Part shown: piece by piece, positions 42,427 through 51,402 of the stretch
How the letters are laid out: the number at the start of each line of letters is the position of its first letter
Position numbering within the stretch: the first letter of the stretch is position 1
Assembly: GCA_037178625.1 (NCBI GenBank)
Contig: CM074135.1
Location: 1,180,001 to 1,244,000 of the forward strand
DNA length: 64,000 nucleotides
DNA from: Skeletonema tropicum
Lineage: Eukaryota > Bacillariophyta > Thalassiosirophyceae > Thalassiosirales > Thalassiosiraceae
Direction of reading: 5' to 3'
Notes under the pieces: model-generated
Told to the model about the DNA's origin: nothing
The model's database searches: none
The model's input: only the letters and a program-made list of their open reading frames with translations
Translations under genes and position numbers: made by a program

Positions 42427-43018
42427 TTTTGTAGTGTGGAGATGTGTGGTTTGTGTTCGAAGTGTTAGTGTGAGACAATGTGTAGAACTCTTTTCACAGA
42501 CGTTTTGAGAGCCAAGAGCACACACCATGACGTGTTCTCAGCAGCATGATGTGTTACCGGTCTGAGTCAAATAATGGTGTGGTTTCCTGGTCGTGGAGTT
42601 TGAGATTCGTGACGTCATCATAGCTTACGTTGGATCCATAGAAATTGCTCGCCGTACCTACTACTTGCCCGTTCAGATATTTACCCAATGCCTACAGCAG
42701 GTTTTTTACTTCCTCACAAAAGCCGTGTTCATTCCATTAAAAAATATTTACAACGAAGCTTAGCCAGGTGATGTGATGTAATTTGCCGCCGACGCAGAGA
42801 GCAATAAAAGAACACGCCCGCACACAAAACACCTCAAGGGAACACTATATACAATGCAACCACATCAGTGCACATCACACTAACGACACCACATACTGCG
42901 TACTGAACGGCGTCGACAATGACATCCACACCGATCCAATGGATGCGCTCACAAGCATATTCTCACTCCTCAACCACAGCAAATACCTCTCTAAACATCA
43001 TTATCTTCGCTCTGAAAA
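42427..43018. promoter_or_regulatory. Divergent intergenic region between FCP and F-box genes
   Basis: A TGACGTCA-like GTGACGTCATC lies at about 42609. CRE/bZIP-type TGACGT sites are known in diatom light- and CO2-responsive promoters; the link here is inference. No gene seen. Confidence 0.35.
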
Positions 43019-44035
43019 ATGTCTTCTACTACTCGCAAACGGAAGGCATCTGGCGCTATCGAGCCGCCGAGGTTTATAAGCGTTAGCATGACAACGCGAA
43101 CTGCGACTATCACTCCGCCAACCTCTCAGCCCATGTTGTCCGCTCCATCCAGTGAAGATGAGCGAAATGACTCCTGTGAAGCGTCCTATTCGTCTTTGCC
43201 TTACGAGCTGTTTTGCAATGTCGTCTCGTACCTAGGACCGACATCTGCATCTCTTTGTGCTCTTCAACAAGTCAATCGCGACCACCATGCTAAACTGACC
43301 ATGATCGGGAACATTATGCTACAGCGAGCATATTTACGATTCCGAACTCCTCTTCCGCCTCTTAGCATAAATGAGTCATCCGTGTCTCTCTTCGTTCGAC
43401 ATGCAAGGGTCTCCCGAATAGTTCATGATGCGTGTGAAATTCTTGATGATGTACTCAAGAAAGATTTCCCAGTTATCAATACTGATGTCACTGATGATGA
43501 AGTCATGAAGGAACCATCCAACTTGGATGTTATTGGCAACATCGATGGAGACTTTGTGAAGCCGGATGAAGTCAACCACGCTCTCAATACTGCCCTCTGC
43601 TTGCTAGGAGCAGGAAAGCAACACTACTTCGAAGACGACCCTTGCAGAGCTGATGCTATTTCCGAAAGTGCTGCTACCTCCGCTCTTGACTGGAGAGTCT
43701 TCTGCCTATGCAGTCGACTCGGCGCTAAGGCATACAAGTATGCGAAGTCGAGGATGTGCAGAAGATATGATCACGAAGATCACCTCTTCTCTGCACACTA
43801 TGCTGCTGTTACAGACGAAATGGAGCTAGAAGACTATAGTGATGATGAGGACGTTGACGATGATGAGATCTCTTTGGATCCAAGTGAAATTGAGATTGAC
43901 CAAGACATAAATCTGTTAGAAAAAGCAAGCATGGTCTTGCAGCTAGTTCTTCTGCATGATCTGCATCCTGCAGGCAAGCGTATCAGTCAGGTAGGTCCGT
44001 CTTCATCAAATCGCATTATATCAGAAACTAAGTAA
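43019..44035 (+). CDS. F-box-like domain protein
   Basis: A 338-aa protein. After a basic, Thr/Ser-rich N-terminus, residues about 60-100 (SLPYELFCNVVSYLGPTSASLCALQQVNRDHHAKL) match the F-box pattern LPxELxxxVxSYL, which binds Skp1 in SCF ubiquitin ligases. Downstream helices (VNHALNTALCLLGAGKQHYF, DWRVFCLCSRLGAKAYKYAKSRM) recall short helical repeats but no WD40, LRR or Kelch repeat is visible. A long acidic stretch (DYSDDEDVDDDE) lies near the C-terminus. The substrate is unknown. It sits among photosynthesis genes without evident relation. Confidence 0.65.
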   Translation: MSSTTRKRKASGAIEPPRFISVSMTTRTATITPPTSQPMLSAPSSEDERNDSCEASYSSLPYELFCNVVSYLGPTSASLCALQQVNRDHHAKLTMIGNIMLQRAYLRFRTPLPPLSINESSVSLFVRHARVSRIVHDACEILDDVLKKDFPVINTDVTDDEVMKEPSNLDVIGNIDGDFVKPDEVNHALNTALCLLGAGKQHYFEDDPCRADAISESAATSALDWRVFCLCSRLGAKAYKYAKSRMCRRYDHEDHLFSAHYAAVTDEMELEDYSDDEDVDDDEISLDPSEIEIDQDINLLEKASMVLQLVLLHDLHPAGKRISQVGPSSSNRIISETK

Positions 44036-44358
44036 TATCTGCTTTGTAACACTATTAATCAATATGTACTATTGGCCAACTTGTCTGAAATGTCCTAAGA
44101 TCACAGCTTCCACCAATTTTGCACCTTTCTTATGCTGTGGAATTGAACGAACTTTAGTTCGCACATTCATTCAGCGCTTTGTAGATGCTACGCTACATTT
44201 GAGACTTAACTGCTCCAAGTGCGTCTAGAATTGAATACGACACTCACTAAACTCCATCGTGTTAAAGTTAAAACGTGTTAAAGTTAAAAGTCAACACTAC
44301 CAGATAATATTAACAAATCTTTCTACTCTTTATACAAGTGTCGTAATAGCAAATAAAG

Positions 44359-44931
44359 TTAATCCTTCTTCTCCTCGATAACTGGCTGAGCAACTCCAGA
44401 AGCATCCACAGGACTTAGCAAATTGGACATCCAGTTGCCAAAGCTAGGTCCGCTTGTATTGCCCATAGATTTGCTAGCAACCTGAACAGGGTCATCGGGA
44501 TATATCTTCAAGTTGTAACCGTACTCAAATTCCATCTCCATTCCCTTAAGCTTAGGGTAAGCACGAACAATGGCTGATCGGAGGCCTTCCTCATTAGCAA
44601 ATACCGCATCCGAGACCTGTGCTCCACGAGGCACGGCGATACTTCCAGTGGGAAGCCAGGATTTATCATCTGATCCAAATTGACGCACGAAGATGCGGTA
44701 TTCTTGTCCACCAGTGGCGGCGATTTCATCATATTTGGATGCTTTCTGCTCACGTTCGATTTGTCCTTCAGACTTCTTACGAGGTTCAGGTGGAGGAGCT
44801 CCAAATCCCTTTGCACAAAGTTCTGTGTTAGATACTGGTGCTATTGATTTCGTTGGGGCTGGAACAAAAGCATTGGTGGATGATAGAGCGGCGGCAATGG
44901 CCAACACACTGAGTTGCATAGTGGACTTCAT
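44359..44931 (-). CDS. Plastid-targeted conserved protein, possibly HHL1-like
   Basis: A 190-aa protein starting MKSTMQLSVLAIAAALSSTNAFVPAP, a signal peptide with a NAF cleavage site, so plastid import is likely. The mature part starts KGFGAPPPEPRKK and has one compact domain (QEYRIFVRQFGSDDKSWLPTGSIAVPRG ... AIVRAYPKLKGMEMEFEYGYNL). The KGFG start and the SWLPTGDIAVP-type block resemble a conserved plant/algal chloroplast family that includes HHL1-type photosystem II repair factors. This is from memory and needs a profile search. No membrane segment is seen in the mature part. Confidence 0.55.
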   Translation of the reverse strand: MKSTMQLSVLAIAAALSSTNAFVPAPTKSIAPVSNTELCAKGFGAPPPEPRKKSEGQIEREQKASKYDEIAATGGQEYRIFVRQFGSDDKSWLPTGSIAVPRGAQVSDAVFANEEGLRSAIVRAYPKLKGMEMEFEYGYNLKIYPDDPVQVASKSMGNTSGPSFGNWMSNLLSPVDASGVAQPVIEEKKD

Positions 44932-45480
44932 TTTTTGTTATGTTAGACAGATGTGTGTTCAAATAATAGTTAGTAATCTTTTGATCAATCGAGACGATGA
45001 GTGTGATATTATGCGACAATATGTAGCGGTTGTTTGATTGGAGTTGTTCCTCTGTTGCTTAGGTGAGTGCTCGATGGTCGATGAATCAGCCTGAGATGCA
45101 AAGCATGCGTGTCGGCGGTTTTGGTAGGGGCAGCTTGCTTTACTTTTTGGCGCGGGCGCGATTGATGACTTTGTGCACAACAACTCGAAACTGACGTCAC
45201 AGCTCACAGCTAGCGGATGGGGCAAAATCCAAGGAACCAACACAGGCAGCCGGAAGCAACATAGACTTGACACCTCTCCATAACTTCGATACTATCAGTA
45301 AGTGACTTTGGCAAAGGGCTATCATCTCTGCGTAGGCTGACCTGCCATCGGTGCTCGTTCTAATCGCCATCTCTTGCCTGCTGCGTCTTTCTTTTTTGCT
45401 CATCATCTTCATTCATCTCATCTCATCTTATCTGCTGCAACCATTTTTGATTTTCCAGAAACAAATCATTAATATCCAAA
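44932..45480. promoter_or_regulatory. Divergent promoter of two photosynthesis genes
   Basis: Contains TTTGGCGCG at 45146-45154 (E2F-like) and CTGACGTCACAG at about 45191 (palindromic TGACGTCA, CRE type). No gene seen. Confidence 0.4.
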
Positions 45481-46359
45481 ATGAAATTCACTGCTTTCGT
45501 CACATCTCTATTCCTTGTTGGATCTGAGGCCTTCGCTCCAAGTGCTGGAAATGTCCATTCTTCTACTGGTAAGTTTAAATCAATCGAAAAGTCTCGACAC
45601 AAGATTCATATCTTTTCATGATGTTTACATTTGGCACATCAATTATAATTTGCGTGGGCTGGGATGGACAACGGTATGGGTATTACGAGTTACGAGTTCA
45701 TGAGAATTTTAGCTATTCAGACGCAGGCGCAACCCGTCTTTCATGTATTCATTGCATGGTTATCTCATTCATACATGTTGCCTCTGCACTACATCTCTCT
45801 CACTAACTTTACCTTCACAGCACTCAATGCTGAAAATGGCGTGACCACCCGTATCGGATTTTTGCAGCAATCTGCTGCCGCTGTCGCCGCATTCACTCTT
45901 ATCCCTGGTCAAGCCAACGCTGCTAAATACGGTGGATTCGGAGCTGGCAGTCCTGAGGTCATTGATCCCAAGGATGCCATTGTCGATGAGGATATTCTTA
46001 AGTCTGAATCTGTTCAAAACGGAATTTCCGCTGTGCGTGGATATAAACAATCTGTTGTTGATATGAAAGCCGCCCTTGCATCTGATAACCAGGCTGACAT
46101 TGGACCTAAGATCAGAAAGGACTTCGACTTCTCTGTTGTGCGTACCGACTTGAATGCTATCAACGCCGCCTTAGATGAGGATACTCAGCGTGGTACCGAT
46201 CGTATTGTGAGAGCAATTCTGCAGGACATTACTGAGTTGGAAGTATCACAGAAACAGAAGCCTGGTGTTCCAAGATCGGAAACTCGGTTGGGCAACGTAA
46301 ACAAGAAGTTGGACAAGTTGGAGAAATCATTTGATGACTACCTTGCCTTTGCTAACTAA
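45481..46359 (+). CDS. Psb31-like extrinsic (lumenal) photosystem II protein, two exons
   Basis: Exon 1 is 45481-45568, exon 2 is 45821-46359; the 252-bp intron has GTAAGT/CAG ends; 208 aa. The leader is tripartite: signal peptide (MKFTAFVTSLFLVGSEAFAP with EAF site), stroma-targeting part, then a hydrophobic thylakoid-transfer segment (IGFLQQSAAAVAAFTLIPGQANA). The mature protein of about 140 aa starts AKYGGFGAGSPEV and is all-helical (VQNGISAVRGYKQSVVDMKAAL, DEDTQRGTDRIVRAILQDITELE), as in diatom Psb31/PsbQ-like four-helix subunits. It would stabilise the oxygen-evolving complex. The name is from memory of Psb31. Confidence 0.75.
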
Positions 46360-47094
46360 GCATGTTGCATGCAACTATATGGGGATAGTAGATGGAAAGC
46401 TGTAAATTAAGGGTGCGATCTACAAGGATATCGAAATTGTACTCTAATTTAGGAATTGAAGCTGAGCAGGATTTTGATTTGGCATTTGATTATCTTTGAC
46501 TTTGCCACCAGGGACCACAGTTCATGACGAAAACTCTTTCCGCCTAACACCACATCTTATTGAGCATATCACAGTTTCAACTTGATGAAATTTCCAGCCT
46601 TGCCATCTTCAAAGCTGGCTCTGCTATTGGAACTGCACTTTCCCTTAAAAGCTTGCTCTCTCTCACATGAATACTAAAGCCAGATATTTCTTGTTCAGCT
46701 GAATTTTAGTATCTCGAGTGAGATCCTCAACCTTCCACGCAAATATGAATGATAAAACAAGAGAAAAGGTTGCGTAGCCAACGAGCTGCAACAAGCTTGA
46801 TTAGTATCGCTCCAACAATAATACAATGCCTTATTAGAAGTACATACTCTTTATTGTACTTGCCTTGCCTCGGCCTTCTCTGCCTCACTGAGTTGTGTGG
46901 AGTAACACGGCAGGATCGTGTGTAACATTTTGGGAATTGGCACTTTTTCATTGCTCAGTCACGGTTGAAGTGATCACAGCAGATGCGATGTATGAGAGCA
47001 ACGTAGGAACATGTAGACTGCTCATGACTCACTTGGCAACTCAAGATCGCGGTGTGGTACGTTGCATAATCTACTAACAAATTTAATAGAAACC
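46360..47094. other. Intergenic region between two photosynthesis genes
   Basis: No gene recognised. It includes the promoter of the antenna gene at 47095. Confidence 0.35.
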
Positions 47095-47871
47095 ATGATG
47101 AAGCTTGCCCTCGCCGCCGCCCTTGCCGGCTCTGCCGCCGCCTTTGCCCCCGCCCAACAAGGGTCGGCAACGAAGACATCTATGGATGCTATGCCCGACC
47201 GTATGTGGGACAAAATGGTTGATAAGACAGAGCGCTCTGCATCCATGCCTTTCCTTCCCCGTCCTATCAACCTCGACGGAAGCTATGTTGGAGACGTTGG
47301 ATTTGATCCTTTCTACCTTTCATCTATCCCAAAGAACTTCGCTGGATTCATCCAGCCTCCTTCTTGGGAGGAAGTAGAGGGAATTTCTACTCTTTACTGG
47401 ATGCGTGAGGCCGAGCTCAAGCACGGACGCGTTGCTATGCTTGCCTGGACCGGCTGGCTTGCTACCGATGGTGCCTTCGGGCCCGTTCCTCTTCGATTCC
47501 CTGGATCACTTTACCAAGATGTTCCTGACTCCTACCATGCTCACGACATCATGGTTTCACAGGGATCTCTCGGATTCATGCTCTTCGTTATTGGTTTCAT
47601 TGAATTCTGCACTAGTGCTGTCCTTGTCGAAGTTTCCAAGGGAGAGAGTGATAGGGAAGCCGGTGATTTCAAGCTTGATCCCCTTCAATTCCTTAAGGGC
47701 AAGTCAAAGGAGGAAGTTGATTTGATGAAGCTTAAGGAGCTCCAAAACGGCCGTGCTGCTATGATGGCCTTTGGTGGAGTTGCCACCCAAGCCGCTCTTG
47801 GTGGAACTGAGTTCCCATACCTTGTACCATACGCCGAGAACGGTCTCCCAGCAATCGACTTCACTTGGTAA
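47095..47871 (+). CDS. Chlorophyll a/c antenna protein, Lhcr-like (PSI type)
   Basis: A 258-aa protein from MMKLALAAALAGSAAAFAPAQ, with an AAF plastid cleavage site. The mature part has SMPFLPRPINLDGSYVGDVGFDPF, typical of the red-lineage Lhcr group tied to photosystem I. It is followed by helix 1 (MREAELKHGRVAMLAWTGWLATDGA), helix 2 (GSLGFMLFVIGFIEFCTS) and helix 3 (MKLKELQNGRAAMMAFGGVATQAAL). The E/R and N/R ligand pairs of helices 1 and 3 are present. No intron is seen. Confidence 0.92.
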   Translation: MMKLALAAALAGSAAAFAPAQQGSATKTSMDAMPDRMWDKMVDKTERSASMPFLPRPINLDGSYVGDVGFDPFYLSSIPKNFAGFIQPPSWEEVEGISTLYWMREAELKHGRVAMLAWTGWLATDGAFGPVPLRFPGSLYQDVPDSYHAHDIMVSQGSLGFMLFVIGFIEFCTSAVLVEVSKGESDREAGDFKLDPLQFLKGKSKEEVDLMKLKELQNGRAAMMAFGGVATQAALGGTEFPYLVPYAENGLPAIDFTW

Positions 47872-48680
47872 ACAACTTGCAATATATGGCTTAAAAGAAA
47901 AGTCAAGTCTCACCACCATCACTTCTTTGATCATCACGAAGCTCTACCAAAATCTTTTCGCTTCGAACGAACATGTGCCGACAATAGGTACAATTCCTAC
48001 CTCGGGCACCAATTTCTACTCTCAGTGTAGTATCTCAAGTCAAGGCCCATATGGCCGGATAGAATGATCTCTTGTGGCATCATTCTGCAATCCAACATCA
48101 TAATAGATTGATCGACTCGGTAACAGTTTAAATAATAAATATTAGCTGTACTCAGTACTCTGAGATTCTTTATGATAGATACAATCGATTCTTCAACAGC
48201 CTAAATCCACATCCAGAGAGAGCGTTTTCTGCAACTCCATAGATATTTAGACGTGAGGCACTTGCAGAAGATGTATGGTACTCTCCGGACAATCTAACGA
48301 CTCTACAGCACATAAAATGAAACGATTTACACATGAACATGATCTTCGGGTGCCTTCGGCAAGACACCCTAGGGTACGATAGCAGCAGTGTCTTTTGGTT
48401 CTTATCAAGGCTCAGGCTCAAACACCAGACACCTCACCTTGCTTGGCTGGATTTATTGACTGCCTTGCATGCATATGCAAGCTTGCAAGATAATAGTATG
48501 AAGTATCGTACTGTACCACTACGTTCTGTCTTATCTACAGGAGCAACCTGTCCGTGCTTTTCACCTCCAATCTTTTTCAGCTGTTGGGTTTTTGGCCTTT
48601 TGGCTCGCCGCTCGCCAGCAACAGAGCGAGAGGCATTGACCACAGTTATTAATTTTGCATAGAGATAATAAATAATCACA
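47872..48680. other. Intergenic region before Ran
   Basis: No gene recognised. It holds the 3' flank of the Lhcr-like gene and the Ran promoter. Confidence 0.35.
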
Positions 48681-49749
48681 ATGGTAAGTCTATGTGCAGC
48701 GTTGCATTGTTCAATCCATTAGTTCAGATTCTTGGAGCTCGGGATTCGCGGTGCTTTTCGGCGGCATTGGTCATATCTCCAACCGCGTGATGTATTGGAT
48801 TCAATTGAATTTGACTGTTATTTCTCATGAAGACAAAATAAATCGTGGTGGATACAGAGATGCAGTGACAACTCTGGGCTGAAAATATCACTGTCAGCAT
48901 GGTTATAAGGAACATGGTTTATTTCTCTCCGAGACAATGTACCTCATCTGGTGCTTTTACATTTCAGAAGAGAGTGAATCTTTCTTAATGTCTGCATAAT
49001 CGAATTATATCATAACATTTCCTCAACCTATATCACTATTCTGACCTCTGCGACTTGTATTCACGTATTTCAACCAACAAAACTAATGATGAAACATATA
49101 GGCGGCTCAACAGGATATGCCAGAGTTCAAGCTCATCCTCGTCGGTGACGGTGGAGTTGGAAAAACTACCTTCGTAAAGAGGCACTTGACTGGAGAATTC
49201 GAAAAGAAGTATGTTGCCACTCTCGGTGTAGAGGTGCATCCTCTAGTTTTTCACACCAACAGAGGGCCAATTAAATTCAATGTCTGGGATACCGCCGGGC
49301 AGGAAAAATTCGGAGGATTGCGTGATGGGTACTACATCCAGGGCCAATGCGCCATCATTATGTTCGACGTCACTTCTCGTATCACCTACAAAAATGTTCC
49401 CAACTGGCATCGTGATCTCATCCGCGTCTGTGAAAACATCCCAATTGTCCTTACCGGAAACAAGGTAGAAATCAAGGACCGTAAGGTTAAGGCCAAGCAA
49501 ATTACCTTCCATCGAAAGAAGAACTTGCAATACTATGACATTTCGGCCAAATCTAACTACAACTTTGAGAAGCCATTCCTTTGGTTGGCGAGGAAGTTGT
49601 CAGGAGACAATCAACTTCACTTCGTGGAGGCTCCTGCACTTCAACCGCCTGAATTCCAGTTCGATGAGGCTACCAAACAGAAATATGAGGCTGAGCTTGC
49701 CGCTGCCGCCGCCATGCCATTGCCTGAGGATGACGATGAGGATCTTTAG
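48681..49749 (+). CDS. RAN: Ran GTPase (nuclear transport), intron directly after the start codon
   Basis: Exon 1 codes only the ATG (48681-48683), then a 418-bp intron (GTAAGT ... TATAG), then exon 2 at 49102-49749, giving 216 aa starting [19 protein letters not shown]. It is near-identical to animal and plant Ran: [15 protein letters not shown] (P-loop), the [13 protein letters not shown] effector loop, [18 protein letters not shown] (switch II), [23 protein letters not shown] and an acidic DDDEDL tail. Ran-GTP drives import/export through nuclear pores. The guanine-specificity motif reads NKVE (residues 121-124) instead of NKxD, read from AAC AAG GTA GAA at about 49461. Confidence 0.96.
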
Positions 49750-50007
49750 GTTGCCTTCTTGATTTTTATGGTAAAAAGTAATCAGGGGGATAATATTGTT
49801 GTTATTAAGGATGCCGTTTTAGTGTGCTCGAACGCTGTTGGGAGGTAGGGTGTAGTTCTGATTGATTCATTAGCATCAAGTGGAAGAATAAAACCATCTC
49901 TTATGCAGTGTTGGTGATCAATAGTTCATAGAAGAAACAAAAAGTAACAAACGAGCTTTTTACAATACTATCCTACTTTTGGATGCCATCTATCTGTAAT
50001 TATGTAC

Positions 50008-51286
50008 CTACATTGCGTTGTATTCCCTCTCGGCACAAACCCGAGCACCTCTGAGCCCAACGTCTTCGTTCATCACAGCAAAGATAGGTATAGATTCAAT
50101 CAGTCCATTCATACGTCCCTTATCCAAATAAGCCTTCATGAATGGGGTATCCTCGCCTTGAATCATTTTAATATTCTTTGGAGCGAGACCGCCAGTCACA
50201 AACATGCCACCGATGGGGATGAACTTGAGTGCGGCATTTCCGACTTCAGATCCGTAGGCGGCAAACATTATCTGAGCTGCTTGCTGTGCCAAACTGCCTT
50301 CTGTACCGGAATTCATGCCAACTACACGACCCTGCTGGTCACCAGCATTTAAGAATTCTTCGTGCACAACTGATTGCACCCTCTCGGGGAACTTTTGAGC
50401 TAAAAATTCGTAGACATTGGCCAATCCACGACCTGACACCACACGTTCCACAGAGATTCGGTGTTCGGCTGAAAATTTACGTTTGAGATAATCCAGCAGC
50501 TCAACTTCGAGTGGACCCCTCGGGACGAAGTCAGCGTGTCCACCCTCGGATGGATAGCATTCGTATCCCAGCTCTGTCGCCAAGCTTGATTTGGTTAGAA
50601 AGCACTCTCCAAGACCAGTGCCTGCCCCTACGCAACAGATTGGTGCAAGATCATTCATCCTTGCCGTGGAACCTGGTAAGAGTTCAATCACCTCCGTGTC
50701 CAAGTCCAAATCCAACACGCCATATCCCTGACCAACAAAGTCATTGACGAGTTTGCATCTAACAACCAAGGATAACAGTCCATCTTGGCACTGTTCAATC
50801 TCATTTCCATCAATTGATCCACCACTTTGACCAAGGTTCACCATGAACACGTCATTATTCGTCGTTACAGGTCCCGCCGTGGCTAAGCACGCTACAACTT
50901 GGATTTGAGACAATACTCCATTCTCTCCCAATTCCTTCCACTCATCTACCTCGGCGAGACATTTCTTCAAAAACGGCTCCAAGGTTGCATGATGATAAGT
51001 AGATGCAGTCTCTAGAGCTTCTTCATTGGGATATATGTGCACTAAAAGAGGATCTTTCTGCCCCGGGCGGTGAAGTGCAAACCGAGAGTTCGTGCCACCA
51101 ATATCACCTGCAATGATGTAGGTTTGTTTGTGCTCGTCAATGCAACATTTTTTGGAGACGGTTGATTTGTTTCTTAGGCGGAGATAATTGAGATATGAAA
51201 AAGCAGATCCAACAAAAAGAGCCAACGAGAATGGGCAGACACCTTTACCGCTTCCTTTTGCAGTAGCACCAGCTACTGTGCGACAT
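50008..51286 (-). CDS. Glucokinase (bacterial-type, ROK/hexokinase fold)
   Basis: The 3' exon, 50008-51172, has no usable upstream ATG in frame. A 38-nt first exon (51249-51286, MSHSSWCYCKRK) joined through a 76-bp GTAAAG/AAG intron restores one and gives 400 aa; this start is a model. The enzyme shows IAGDIGGTNSRFALH (phosphate 1), ATAGPVT, VNDFVGQGYG, CVGAGTGLGECFL, PSEGGHADFVPR, VVSGRGLANVYEFL and GGMFVTGGLAPKN, all glucokinase (Glk) signatures. It makes glucose 6-phosphate from glucose and ATP. No organelle leader is evident in the modelled start. Two transposons sit directly upstream. Confidence 0.9.
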
Positions 51287-51402
51287 GGTGACAATAGAAA
51301 TAACCACAAGAAAAAGCAAGGACGTTAGGCTGCATCAAGTGCTGTCAAAAGGATTCGGCTACTGGTAATAGCTAGCGGTGGGCGGTAAACTTTGGGGTCT
51401 AA

